Source: Streptomyces aurantiogriseus
Lineage (GTDB): Bacteria > Actinomycetota > Actinomycetes > Streptomycetales > Streptomycetaceae
Assembly: GCF_014649375.1 (NCBI RefSeq)
Contig: NZ_BMSX01000006.1
Coordinates: forward strand, 248,001-312,000
Reading direction: 5' to 3'
Length of the DNA stretch: 64,000 nt
The translations under genes and the position numbers were made by a program. Positions 51,595 through 60,209 of the stretch are shown in pieces (within the stretch, counting starts at the first letter, position 1; each line of letters opens with the position of its first letter). The notes beneath the pieces are model-generated. The model made no database searches, was not told where the DNA came from, and worked only from the letters and a program-made list of their open reading frames with translations.

Positions 51595-54399
51595 TCAGCC
51601 CACCGACGAGTAGGCCACAACCCCCCGCAGCAACTGGTCGACCGCCTTCCGCGCGGCCTTCGCCACAGTCGAGCCCTCCGCGGGAGAAGCCGCCGAGATC
51701 TGGCCGAGAACGTCGATGACCTGCTTGCACCACCGAACGAAGTCACCAGCCGGCATCTCCGCCTCACGCAGCACCTCGTCGAGGCCCTTGCCGGAAGCCC
51801 ACATATAGGCAGCCCAGGCGAACCCGAGATCGGGCTCCCGCTGCCCGACCCCCTCCGTCTGGTTGATCCGGAACTCCTCCTCCAGACCGTCCAGCCGCCC
51901 CCAGATCCGCACCATCTCCCCCATCGCGGCCTTCGCCTTGCCGGAGGGCATCTTCGGCGCCATCGCGTCGTCGCCGACACGGGCCTCGTACACCAACGCC
52001 GAGGCACACGCCGCCAGTTCGGCCGGAGCCAGGCCCTCCCAGACCCCGGCCCGCAGGCATTCGCTCGCCAGGAGGTCCAGCTCGCCGTACAACCGGGCCA
52101 GCCGCCTGCCGTGCTCGGTGACCTCGTCGCCACGCAGGTAGTCCAGCTCGGTCAGCAGCGCGACGATCCGGTCGAAGGTCCGGGCGATGGTGTTGGTGCG
52201 GCCCTCGATGCGCCGCTCCAGCTGCGAGGTGTCGCGCATCAGGCGGTGGTAGCGCTCGGCCCAGCGGGCGTGGTCCTCGCGCTCGGCACAGCCGTGGCAG
52301 GGGTGCGCGCGGAGCGCGGTGCGCAGCCGGGCGATCTCCCGGTCGTCGGCGGCCTGGGACCGCTTCTTGCGGGCCCGCTCCGGCGGGATGTGCCCGGCCT
52401 TGCTGCGTAGCGCGGAGGCGAGGTCACGACGGGACTGCGGTGAGCGCGGGTTGAACGTCTTCGGGATCCGCATCCGCTCCAGCGGCTCCACCGGCACCGG
52501 GAAGTCCATCGAGGCCAGCCGCTTGACCTGCCGCTCGGCGGTCAGGACGAGCGGGCGGGGCCCGTCGTGGTGGTCGAAGCCGCGGTGGCCGTTGGCCCGC
52601 CCGGCGGGCAGACCGGGGTCCAGGACCAGTGCCAGGCCCGCGTACTTGCCGGTGGGCACATGGATGACGTCCCCCGGCTTGAGCTTCTCCAGCGCCACCG
52701 CCGCCTCGGCCCGCCGCTGGGCCGCACCCTGCTTGGCCAGCTCGGTCTCGCGGTCCTTGAGCTCGCGGCGCAGCCGCGCGTACTCCTCGAAGTCGCCGAG
52801 GTGGCAGGTCATGGAGGCCTTGTAGCCCTCCAGTCCCTCCTCGTTGCGCTGCACCTGCCGGGAGATCCCGACCACCGACCGGTCGGCCTGGAACTGCGCG
52901 AAGGACGTCTCCAGCAGCTCCCGCGACCGGTGCCGCCCGAACTGCTCGACGAGGTTGACCGCCATGTTGTACGAGGGCTTGAAGCTGGAGCGCAGCGGGT
53001 ATGTGCGCGTGCCCGCGAGGCCGGCCACCTGGTCGGGGTTCATACCGCGCTGCCAGAGCACCACGGCATGGCCCTCGACGTCGATGCCCCGTCGGCCCGC
53101 ACGCCCCGTCAACTGGGTGTACTCGCCGGGGGTGATGTCGGCGTGCTGCTCGCCGTTCCACTTGACGAGCTTCTCCAACACCACCGAGCGGGCGGGCATG
53201 TTGATGCCCAGCGCGAGGGTCTCGGTCGCGAAGACGGCCTTGACCAGGCCACGCACGAACAGCTCTTCGACGACCTCCTTGAAGGTCGGCAGCATGCCGG
53301 CGTGGTGGGCCGCTATGCCGCGCTCCAGGCCTTCCAGCCACTCGTAGTACCCGAGGACGTGCAGGTCCTCGGCGGGGATGGAGGCCGTGCGCTCCTCGAC
53401 CAGGGCGCGGACCTGTGCGCGCGCCTCCTCGTCGTTGAGCCGCAGCCCGGCGTACAGGCACTGCTGGACGGCGGCCTCGCAGGCGGCGCGGCTGAAGATG
53501 AACGTGATGGCGGGCAGCAGGCCCTCCGCGTCGAGGCGCTCGATCACCTCGGGCCGACCCGGCGTCCACACCCGCGAACGCTGCCGGCGCTCCCGCTCCC
53601 GGTCGGCCTCCCGCATCCGCCCGCGCCTGCGGTCCTGGAGCGACGGCCGGCTGGCCTCCATCCGGGCCAGGCGCGCGAGGTCGGGGTTGACGGCCCTGCG
53701 GTGGCCCTCGCCCTCCTCGAACAGGTCGTACATCCGCCGTCCGGCGAGCACGTGCTGGAACAGCGGCACGGGCCGGTGCTCGGAGACGATCACCTCGGTG
53801 TCGCCGCGGACGGTGTCGAGCCAGTCGCCGAACTCCTCGGCGTTGGACACGGTCGCGGAGAGCGAGACGAGGGTGACCGACTCGGGGAGGTGGATGATCA
53901 CTTCCTCCCAGACGGCCCCGCGGAAGCGGTCGGAGAGGTAGTGCACCTCGTCCATCACCACGTACCCGAGGCCGAGGAGGGTCTGCGAGCCGGCGTACAG
54001 CATGTTCCGCAGGACCTCGGTGGTCATCACGACCACCGGGGCGTCGGAGTTGACGCTGTTGTCGCCGGTGAGCAGGCCGACCTTCCCGGTGCCGTAGCGA
54101 CGGCACAGGTCGGAGTACTTCTGGTTCGACAGCGCCTTGATGGGGGTCGTGTAGAAGCACTTCTTGCCCTGCTGGAGGGCGAGGTGGACGGCGAACTCGC
54201 CCACGATCGTCTTGCCCGAGCCGGTGGGTGCGGCCACCAGAACGCCCTTGCCCGCCTCGAGCGCCTGACAGGCCTCGATCTGGAAGGGGTCGAGACCGAA
54301 GTCGTACATCTCGCGGAAGGACGCGAGCGCGGTGGCCTGCTCGACAGCGCGCCTGCGCGCCGCCGCGTACCGCTCGGCCGGTGAGAGGTCCTCTGTCAT
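51595..54399 (-). CDS. Ski2/Mtr4-like DEVH-box RNA helicase (HelY-like)
   Basis: A 934-residue superfamily-2 helicase. Q-motif and Walker A are in YDFGLDPFQIEACQALEAGK and VLVAAPTGSGKTIVGEFAVH. Motif II is YVVMDEVHYLSD and motif III is LVSLSATVSNAEEF. RecA domain 2 contains FATETLALGINMPARSVVLE and the motif VI region QLTGRAGRRGIDVEGHAVVL. The C-terminal ~250 residues are the helical DSHCT-type domain (ELDYLRGDEVTEHGRRLARL). Homologues include mycobacterial HelY; expected to unwind structured RNA during degradation or ribosome maturation. ATG at 54399 has only a weak GAAAG upstream. It stands about 95 bases downstream of the lipid-kinase gene. Confidence 0.93.
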   Translation of the reverse strand: MTEDLSPAERYAAARRRAVEQATALASFREMYDFGLDPFQIEACQALEAGKGVLVAAPTGSGKTIVGEFAVHLALQQGKKCFYTTPIKALSNQKYSDLCRRYGTGKVGLLTGDNSVNSDAPVVVMTTEVLRNMLYAGSQTLLGLGYVVMDEVHYLSDRFRGAVWEEVIIHLPESVTLVSLSATVSNAEEFGDWLDTVRGDTEVIVSEHRPVPLFQHVLAGRRMYDLFEEGEGHRRAVNPDLARLARMEASRPSLQDRRRGRMREADRERERRQRSRVWTPGRPEVIERLDAEGLLPAITFIFSRAACEAAVQQCLYAGLRLNDEEARAQVRALVEERTASIPAEDLHVLGYYEWLEGLERGIAAHHAGMLPTFKEVVEELFVRGLVKAVFATETLALGINMPARSVVLEKLVKWNGEQHADITPGEYTQLTGRAGRRGIDVEGHAVVLWQRGMNPDQVAGLAGTRTYPLRSSFKPSYNMAVNLVEQFGRHRSRELLETSFAQFQADRSVVGISRQVQRNEEGLEGYKASMTCHLGDFEEYARLRRELKDRETELAKQGAAQRRAEAAVALEKLKPGDVIHVPTGKYAGLALVLDPGLPAGRANGHRGFDHHDGPRPLVLTAERQVKRLASMDFPVPVEPLERMRIPKTFNPRSPQSRRDLASALRSKAGHIPPERARKKRSQAADDREIARLRTALRAHPCHGCAEREDHARWAERYHRLMRDTSQLERRIEGRTNTIARTFDRIVALLTELDYLRGDEVTEHGRRLARLYGELDLLASECLRAGVWEGLAPAELAACASALVYEARVGDDAMAPKMPSGKAKAAMGEMVRIWGRLDGLEEEFRINQTEGVGQREPDLGFAWAAYMWASGKGLDEVLREAEMPAGDFVRWCKQVIDVLGQISAASPAEGSTVAKAARKAVDQLLRGVVAYSSVG

Positions 54400-54493
54400 C
54401 GTGCTTTCGAGCGTACCGGGCCCCACTGACAACAGGACGATCATTATCCGGATCGGGGACCGTGAAACCTGTGATCCGCGCAGTTCAGAGCCG

Positions 54494-55384
54494 TCAGGCG
54501 CCTACGATCCGTACCGCCCCGCGCACACAGCGCGCGGTCAGCGGAAGCGGACCCAGCGGTTCCCCGTCCGTGTACCCGGCGATACCGGGCGCCGCGAGCT
54601 CCACGGTGGCCGCCCGGTGCACGGTGACCTTGGGATGCTCCACGTGCGTCCCCCGGTACACCCGCGGGAACACCCGCAGCAGCGCCGCCCGCCCGCAGTC
54701 CCCGACCACCGTCACGTCGAACAGGCCGTCGCCGAGGTCGGCGCCGGGGCAGATCCGCATGCCGCCGCCGTACGAGGACCCGTTGCCGACGGCGACCAGG
54801 GTCGCCTCGACCTCCCGGACGGCTCCGTCGTCGAGCCTGATCCGGTAGGGGAACGGGCGGAAGGCGGCCAGTTCGGCGAGCATCGCCAGGTCGTACTTGG
54901 CGCGTCCAGTGGGCCATCGCATGCGGTTGCCGCGGTCGTTGACGCGGGAGTCGAAGCCGGAGGCGAGGACGGTGCCGAACCAGCGGCCGCCGGCCTGTCC
55001 GAGATCGATGTCGCGGATCCGGGCGCCCTTGAGGGCGTCGGCGATCAGGCGGCCCGCGGCGGCGGGGTCACGCAGGGGCAGGCCGAGGGCTCGGGCGAAG
55101 TCGTTCCCGGTGCCGGCGGCGACCAGGCCGAGCGGGGTGTCGGTGCCGGCCACGGCCTGGAGCGCGAGGTGGACCAGTCCGTCGCCGCCGACGGCGACCA
55201 GGGCGCCGGTGCCCTCCGCGACGGCGGCACGCGCGCGTGCGAGGGCGTCCTCCGCGTCCTCGCCGACGATCGTGCGCACCGAGTAGCCGGCCGCCCGCAA
55301 CGCCGAAGCGGCCGGCAGCGCCGCGTGGGCGCCCCGGCCGCGGCCCGCGGTGGGGTTGACGAAGAGGGTGATCTCGCTGGTCAC
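54494..55384 (-). CDS. Diacylglycerol kinase-family lipid kinase
   Basis: A 296-residue protein of the DagK/YegS fold. ITLFVNPTAGRGRG is the first nucleotide-binding strand, LVAVGGDGLVHLALQAVAG holds the GGDG motif and GLVAAGTGNDFARALGLPL the GTGND motif. The C-terminal beta-sandwich includes VAVGNGSSYGGGMRICPGAD and DGLFDVTVVG with metal-site Asp. It phosphorylates diacylglycerol or a related lipid with ATP, feeding phosphatidic acid back to lipid synthesis. GTG at 55384 is 31 bases after the tatC stop, so it may be read with tatA-tatC. Confidence 0.92.
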   Translation of the reverse strand: MTSEITLFVNPTAGRGRGAHAALPAASALRAAGYSVRTIVGEDAEDALARARAAVAEGTGALVAVGGDGLVHLALQAVAGTDTPLGLVAAGTGNDFARALGLPLRDPAAAGRLIADALKGARIRDIDLGQAGGRWFGTVLASGFDSRVNDRGNRMRWPTGRAKYDLAMLAELAAFRPFPYRIRLDDGAVREVEATLVAVGNGSSYGGGMRICPGADLGDGLFDVTVVGDCGRAALLRVFPRVYRGTHVEHPKVTVHRAATVELAAPGIAGYTDGEPLGPLPLTARCVRGAVRIVGA

Positions 55385-55415
55385 GCAGGTGACCCTACGA
55401 GCCTCGGGGCGATCT

Positions 55416-56375
55416 TCAGGTCACGTCGTCATAACCGTTGACCCGCTCCGTGCTCGCCTGCTCGGGCAGCGCGCGACTCGCGGTCACCGTCTCGACCTCG
55501 CCGATGTCCTCGGGGGTGAGGTCCAGCTCGGAGGCCTCGTCGTCGGCGGGGCCCAGGGCGTCACGACGGCGCCTGCGGCGGTCGTTCAGCAGGGAGAAGG
55601 CGACCGCGCCGAAGTACAGGATCCAGATGGGCCCGGCGAGCGCCAGCATCGAGACGGGGTCGGTGCTGGGCGTGGCGACGGCGGCGAAGACCGTGATGCC
55701 GATGATCATGGCGCGCCACCAGCCGAGCATGCGCTGACCGGTGATGACGCCGGTCAGGTTGAGCATGATCAGCAGGAGCGGGAGCTCGAAGGAGAGACCG
55801 AAGACCACGACCATGCGCGTGACGAGCTGCAGCAGATCGTCCAGCGGCAGGAAGTTGTTGACGCCGCTCGGAGTGAACTCGATCAGCACCTTCGCGGTGG
55901 TCGGCAGCACCATGTAGGCGAAGTAGCCGCCACCGAGGAAGAGCGGCACACCGGTGCCGACGAAGGCGTAGGCGTACTTCCGCTCGTGCTGGTGCAGGCC
56001 CGGCGCGACGAAGGCCCAGAGCTGGTAGAGCCAGACCGGGGAGGCGAACACTATGCCGGCCATCAGGGAGACCTGGAGGGCCAGCGTGAAGGGGGCGAGG
56101 AGACCGTTGATCGTGATCCGGGCGCACTGATTGGTGTCGTCGGCCGACTTCAGGTCGTTCGCGATTTCCTCGAACGTCTTCCCGCAGCCGACCGAGTCGA
56201 GGATCGGCTTGGTCAGGAAGTTGATGATGTCGTTGTAGAAGAAGGCGGCGACGACCGTCACGAGGACGATGGCGAGCAGCGCCTTCGCGAGCCGGTTGCG
56301 AAGCTCACGGAGGTGTTCCGCGAGGGGCATCCGCCCCTCGGGATCCTTCTCCTTCTTGCGGGCAGGCTTGAGCAA
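55416..56375 (-). CDS. tatC: Sec-independent protein translocase TatC
   Basis: A 319-residue polytopic protein. The conserved N-terminal EGRMPLAEHLRELRNRLAKA carries the glutamate of the signal-peptide-binding site. Six membrane segments follow, with VWLYQLWAFVAPGLHQHERK and FGLSFELPLLLIMLNLTGVI typical of TatC. The C-terminal ~60 residues are charged and cytoplasmic. It recognises twin-arginine signal peptides, such as that of the GHL10 enzyme in this window. The start is TTG at 56375 (LKPARKKEKDPEGR), because the nearby ATG is out of frame. It follows tatA by about 48 bases; no tatB is here. Confidence 0.95.
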   Translation of the reverse strand: MLKPARKKEKDPEGRMPLAEHLRELRNRLAKALLAIVLVTVVAAFFYNDIINFLTKPILDSVGCGKTFEEIANDLKSADDTNQCARITINGLLAPFTLALQVSLMAGIVFASPVWLYQLWAFVAPGLHQHERKYAYAFVGTGVPLFLGGGYFAYMVLPTTAKVLIEFTPSGVNNFLPLDDLLQLVTRMVVVFGLSFELPLLLIMLNLTGVITGQRMLGWWRAMIIGITVFAAVATPSTDPVSMLALAGPIWILYFGAVAFSLLNDRRRRRRDALGPADDEASELDLTPEDIGEVETVTASRALPEQASTERVNGYDDVT

Positions 56376-56422
56376 CCCACGTTCCCATCTCGTGCGGCGG
56401 GCCGGAGGTCACCGGCCCTGCG

Positions 56423-56710
56423 TCAGCGCTTGGTCGTGTCCGTCGGCTCGCTGACCGGGCGGGAACTGGTCACATCGCCGGGGGCGGCCTGGATGGTGCG
56501 CTGAGCGGGGGGCTGCTCGCCGTTGTTCGGCGGGCCGGCCGGGGTGGCCGAGTTGCTGCCCTCTTCCTTCATCGCCTTGGCCTCGCTCTTGAGGATGCGC
56601 GCGGACTTGCCGAGCGAGCGGGCCATGTCCGGAAGCTTCTTCGCGCCGAACAGCAGGATGATGACGACGAGGATGAGAATGATCTCGGGGGCGCCAAGCC
56701 TTCCGAACAT
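56423..56710 (-). CDS. tatA: Sec-independent protein translocase TatA
   Basis: A 95-residue protein. One membrane span (APEIILILVVIILLFGAKKL) leads to the hinge FGAKKLPDMARSLGKSARIL and the amphipathic helix, then a Pro/Thr-rich flexible tail of about 50 residues. It polymerises to form the Tat translocation pore. GAGAAGG precedes the ATG. tatA-tatC form an operon with the lipid-kinase gene downstream. Confidence 0.95.
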   Translation of the reverse strand: MFGRLGAPEIILILVVIILLFGAKKLPDMARSLGKSARILKSEAKAMKEEGSNSATPAGPPNNGEQPPAQRTIQAAPGDVTSSRPVSEPTDTTKR

Positions 56711-56969
56711 AAGTCTTTACCTTCTCACCGAGGCGGCTGGGTGGGGTGCTGTCCGACCGGTCGGACATGTGTCCGAACGATCGTGTGGCAGCGATCGTAA
56801 CGCTCAGGGGTAAACGTGAGGCAATCCCCGTGCGTACTCCCGGTCCGCGATCCGGGCCTCGTTCTCCGGACCGCGACCAGCAGCGTACCTGTCCGAACCA
56901 CTGAGGCGGGAGGGCGAAGTGGCCCAAAACGCGTTCGGCGCAGGACTCACAGGCCCACCACAGCGGGAC

Positions 56970-57164
56970 TCACAGGGTGTCGACAGCCCGGGCCGCGCTC
57001 AGGGCGGCCCGCTCCAGTTCCTCGGCCGCCCTGTTGATACGGCTCGCGGAGTCCGCGACCTGCCGTCCCAGACGCTGCGCCTCCAGGAACACCCGGACGG
57101 CGAACACCGCGAGGACGGCGAGACCCAGGAAACCCACGGCTACCGCGAACATCGGCCAGAACAT
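56970..57164 (-). CDS. Small membrane protein with cytoplasmic helix (DUF948-like shape)
   Basis: A 64-residue protein. One membrane span (PMFAVAVGFLGLAVLAVFAV) is followed by a basic amphipathic helix (LEAQRLGRQVADSASRINRA, AEELERAALSAARAVDTL) likely to form a coiled coil. Function not known. The ATG at 57164 has a TAGGCT -10-like box seven bases upstream and no clear ribosome-binding site, so a leaderless mRNA is possible. It lies 20 bases downstream of the zinc-ribbon gene and about 260 bases upstream of tatA; the sequence between it and tatA shows no gene. Confidence 0.65.
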   Translation of the reverse strand: MFWPMFAVAVGFLGLAVLAVFAVRVFLEAQRLGRQVADSASRINRAAEELERAALSAARAVDTL

Positions 57165-57184
57165 GACGCCGAGCCTAGACCGTC

Positions 57185-57475
57185 CTACGGCGTGTGGAGC
57201 CGCAGGGTCCTGACCCCGCTGCCGGTGAGCAGCTCGACGATCCGATCCCCGGCCGGCTTGCGCACGGCGGCGCCGCAGTCGGGGCAGGTGAAGGAGTAGA
57301 AGGTGGTGCGGCTCGACGCCCCGAGCACCAGGCGCAGCGCACTCGCGGCGAGCTCGAACCGGCCCCGGCAGTCCGGGCACCCGGCCTTGAACACCACCGG
57401 GGCCACACTCCGCATCCCCGCGAACGCGGAGGCCACCGAGACGCCTCGCCCTCCAGACCCCGCCGACTCGCTCAA
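57185..57475 (-). CDS. Zinc-ribbon (FmdB-like) protein overlapping pafC
   Basis: A 96-residue protein with two Cys pairs, KAGCPDCRGRFELAASA and FYSFTCPDCGAAVRKPAG, spaced as a four-Cys zinc ribbon. RIVELLTGSGVRTLRLHTP follows. It probably binds a nucleic acid or protein; the role is unknown. The reading frame begins with TTG at 57475, overlapping the pafC TGA stop (TTGA), with GGAGCAGGGGC ahead. An ATG at 57415 just before the conserved part is an alternative. The overlap suggests co-expression with the PafBC regulator genes. Confidence 0.75.
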   Translation of the reverse strand: MSESAGSGGRGVSVASAFAGMRSVAPVVFKAGCPDCRGRFELAASALRLVLGASSRTTFYSFTCPDCGAAVRKPAGDRIVELLTGSGVRTLRLHTP

Positions 57476-58626
57476 AGCCCCTGCTCCCGCCCGTCGAACT
57501 GCCTGCCGTACCGCACACCGGACGACCTGTCACCGGGCCCGCCGGCCGCCCCGCCGTCCGGTGTGCCGGCCGGCCCGTCGTAGCCCCCGTCCGAGGCCTG
57601 CCGCTCCGCGCGCGGTGCGGTGGCCTCCCGTGCCTCCTCCGCCTCGACGCCGTCGTACGCGGCCAGCGCCTCCCGTGCTGCGCGGCGGGCGCTGTCGGCG
57701 AGGTCCGGAGGTGAGACGATGCGGCCGTCTCGGCCCAGGCGCAGGGCCAGGCGGCGCAGGGAGGCCGGATCCGGTGTGCGCAGAGTGATACGCAGACCGC
57801 CGTCGGGAAGTTCATCGGCGCTGTCGTGGGGGTAGTACTCGGCGACCCAGCGGCCGCCGGGGCCGACCTCGACGACGACCTCCGGGTCCTCGGCGGCGGG
57901 CTGCACCAGCCCCTCCGACAGGTCCCGCAGTTCGACCTCGGGCGGCGCGGCGGGCTCGTCGAGGATGCGGATCTCGGCGACCCGGTCGAGGCGGAAGGTG
58001 CGGCGCGCCTCCGAGCGGCGGCACCAGGCCTCCACGTACGTGTGCCCGACGCTGACCAGGCGGATGGGGTCGATCTCGCGCTCGGTGACCTCGTCACGGG
58101 CGGGCGAGTAGTAGCGGATCCACAGGCGGCGCCGCTCGGAGATCGCCCGGTCGACGTCGGCGAAGACCCCGCCCTCGGACTCGAAGGTCACCGACAGGCG
58201 TGAGCTGGCCCCGGCCGCCTCGCCGGCCGCGGCCTCCACCTTGGCGGTGGCGCGCAGCAGCGCCTGGCGGTCGCCCTCGCGCAGGCCGGGCAGGGTCGCC
58301 ACGGCCCGCGCGGCGACCAGCAGGGCCGTCGCCTCGTCGGCGGCCAGCCGCAGCGGCTCGGCGGCCTCCGCGCCGAGGGCGGCCGGATTGTGCCACCAGA
58401 TGCGCTCGCCGTCGGTGTCGATGTCGAGGAGATCGCCGCCCCGGAAGCTGGTGCCGCACATGGGCAGCACGTCGAGGTCGGAGACCAGCTCGTCCTCGGT
58501 GATGCCGAAGGCGCGCGCCACGTCCTCGATGCGCGCCCCGGGCCGCTCCCGGAGATACGTCACCAGGGAGAGCATCCGCCGGGTCTGGTCGATCGCGTTC
58601 GCCGGCCTGACCGGTTTGCCTGCCAC
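57472..58626 (-). CDS. pafC: WYL-domain transcriptional regulator PafC
   Basis: A 384-residue protein. The N-terminal winged helix contains QTRRMLSLVTYLRERPGARI and EDVARAFGITEDELVSDLDV. The WYL domain (residues ~155-235) shows RLWIRYYSPARDEVTEREID and PIRLVSVGHTYVEAWCRRSE, and the WCX domain (~250-330) follows. The last ~50 residues are Gly/Pro-rich and non-conserved. With PafB it forms the heterodimeric activator of the RecA-independent DNA-damage response in mycobacteria, sensing single-stranded DNA. It lies 18 bases after pafB, in an operon that ends with the zinc-ribbon gene. Confidence 0.92.
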   Translation of the reverse strand: MAGKPVRPANAIDQTRRMLSLVTYLRERPGARIEDVARAFGITEDELVSDLDVLPMCGTSFRGGDLLDIDTDGERIWWHNPAALGAEAAEPLRLAADEATALLVAARAVATLPGLREGDRQALLRATAKVEAAAGEAAGASSRLSVTFESEGGVFADVDRAISERRRLWIRYYSPARDEVTEREIDPIRLVSVGHTYVEAWCRRSEARRTFRLDRVAEIRILDEPAAPPEVELRDLSEGLVQPAAEDPEVVVEVGPGGRWVAEYYPHDSADELPDGGLRITLRTPDPASLRRLALRLGRDGRIVSPPDLADSARRAAREALAAYDGVEAEEAREATAPRAERQASDGGYDGPAGTPDGGAAGGPGDRSSGVRYGRQFDGREQGL

Positions 58627-58644
58627 TGTGTTGCTCGCTCCCCC

Positions 58645-59622
58645 TCAGCCCTTGGCCACCGCACGCAGCCGGTCCACCACGTCGGCCCGCAGCTCGGCGG
58701 GCTCCAGGACCACTACGTCCGGCCCGAACTCCACCAGCCAGGCGTCCAGCCCGTGCCCGTACGGAATCTCCAACTCGTCCCAGCCGTCGCCGAGTTCCCG
58801 CACCGCCGTCGCCTTCGCCCGCAAGGGGTACCCGGCGCCCGTGCGCAGCCGGATCAGCGCGCTGCGGTCGGCGGTCTCCCCCGCCCAGCTCGCGACGGTC
58901 TCGCGGACGGTGACGACATCGGGGACCGGCGCGGTGAAGCGGCCGCCGCGCGAGCGCACCTTGCCGGTGATCCGGGACAGCCGGAACACGCGTTCGGCGC
59001 CCCGGTCGCGGTCCCAGCCCGCCAGGTACCAGTGGCCGCGCCAGCACTCCAGCGCCCAGGGCTCGACATGCCGGGGCTCCGGGTGCGCGGCGGTGGCCTT
59101 GCGGTAGTCGAAGACGACCGGGCGGCGGTCGCGGCAGGCCAGCATCAGCGGCTCGAACGCGGCCTCGTGCACGGGGATACGGGGCTCCAGGGCGCCGTGG
59201 GCCTCGTAGGGGTCGACGTCCTCCGGCAGTCCGGCCGCGCGCAGCTTCTGCAGGGCACCGCTGGCCGCGCCCGCGAGCCGGGCCTGCTGCCACACCTTGG
59301 CTGCCAGCCCCAGCGCGGCGGCCTCCTCGGCGTCGAGAGTGATGGGCGGCAGACGGTTGCTGTCGCGGCGGGCGTGGTAGCCGATCTCGCCGTCGAGGCT
59401 CTCGACGGTCTCGATGACGAGCCCCAGCTCCCGCAGGTCGTCCTTGTCCCGCTCGAACATCCGGTTGAAGGAGTCGTCGGAGCCGGCCGAGCCGTTGCCC
59501 GGCCCGAAGGCCTCGACGTATGCCTCGATGGAATCGCGCAGCTCACGCTTGCTGAGCGGCCGCCGCGTCCCGAGCAGACACAGCGCCAGGTTCATCAGCC
59601 GCTCGGCCTTGGCAATGGCCAT
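58645..59622 (-). CDS. pafB: WYL-domain transcriptional regulator PafB
   Basis: A 325-residue protein. MAIAKAERLMNLALCLLGTR and RPLSKRELRDSIEAYVEAFG start the winged helix, and DSFNRMFERDKDDLRELGLV is the second half. The WYL domain (~145-220) has RRPVVFDYRKATAAHPEPRH, VEPWALECWRGHWYLAGWDR and VFRLSRITGKV; WCX follows. PafB pairs with PafC to control the mycobacterial DNA-damage regulon. Although named after the proteasome accessory locus, PafBC is not needed for pupylation. It lies 155 bases after the FKBP gene, behind a terminator, so it has its own promoter. Confidence 0.92.
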   Translation of the reverse strand: MAIAKAERLMNLALCLLGTRRPLSKRELRDSIEAYVEAFGPGNGSAGSDDSFNRMFERDKDDLRELGLVIETVESLDGEIGYHARRDSNRLPPITLDAEEAAALGLAAKVWQQARLAGAASGALQKLRAAGLPEDVDPYEAHGALEPRIPVHEAAFEPLMLACRDRRPVVFDYRKATAAHPEPRHVEPWALECWRGHWYLAGWDRDRGAERVFRLSRITGKVRSRGGRFTAPVPDVVTVRETVASWAGETADRSALIRLRTGAGYPLRAKATAVRELGDGWDELEIPYGHGLDAWLVEFGPDVVVLEPAELRADVVDRLRAVAKG

Positions 59623-59696
59623 CGACGCCCTTCGCCTTCCTTATGGTGCTTCTGACGGATGACCGTACCGCTCCACCGTGTCCCGGCAAAAGCCGA

Positions 59697-59724
59697 GGGC
59701 CCATGCCCGCACAGGCATGGGCCC
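59697..59724 (-). terminator. Terminator after the small FKBP gene
   Basis: A perfect 11-bp stem (GGGCCCATGCC at 59697-59707 with 59714-59724) and a 6-base loop, followed on the minus strand by TCGGCTTTTG. Confidence 0.88.
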
Positions 59725-59777
59725 CAGGTGGTCGGGACTGGTCACGGGACGATCAGCCAGGACCTGTCGTACGGCGA

Positions 59778-60149
59778 TCAGACCCCGAGCAGGTCCACCA
59801 CGAAGATCAGCGTCTCGCCGGGCTTGATCGCCGGGGTCGGGCTCTGGTTGCCGTAGGCGAGGTGGGCCGGGATGGTCAGCTGGCGGCGCCCGCCGACCTT
59901 CATGCCCTGCACGCCCTGGTCCCAGCCCTTGATGACACGGCCGGCGCCGAGCGGGAAGCGGAACGGAGTGCCGCGGTTCCAGCTGGCGTCGAACTCCTCA
60001 CCCGTGCTGAAGGCGACACCGACGTAGTGGACGGTGACGGTCTGGCCCGCCTGCGCCACCGCGCCGTCGCCCTCCCAGATGTCCTTGATCTCGAGGTCCG
60101 CCGGGGGCTCGCCGCCCGGGAAGTCGATCTCGGGCTTGTCGATGCTCAC
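59778..60149 (-). CDS. Cytoplasmic FKBP-type peptidyl-prolyl isomerase
   Basis: A 123-residue single FKBP domain: QTVTVHYVGVAFSTGEEFDA, SWNRGTPFRFPLGAGRVIKG, WDQGVQGMKVGGRRQLTIPA, HLAYGNQSPTPAIKPGETLI and FVVDLLGV. The ligand-pocket residues of FKBP12 (Tyr, Phe, Asp, Val-Ile, Trp, Tyr, Phe) are present. It catalyses cis-trans isomerisation of X-Pro bonds and would bind FK506 or rapamycin. No signal peptide. It follows the FKBP lipoprotein gene by 60 bases. Confidence 0.95.
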   Translation of the reverse strand: MSIDKPEIDFPGGEPPADLEIKDIWEGDGAVAQAGQTVTVHYVGVAFSTGEEFDASWNRGTPFRFPLGAGRVIKGWDQGVQGMKVGGRRQLTIPAHLAYGNQSPTPAIKPGETLIFVVDLLGV

Positions 60150-60209
60150 GTCTTACGCTCCTGCTTGTCTCGAAAAGGCAACGTGCACAGTCTTACACCT
60201 CGGGCGGCG

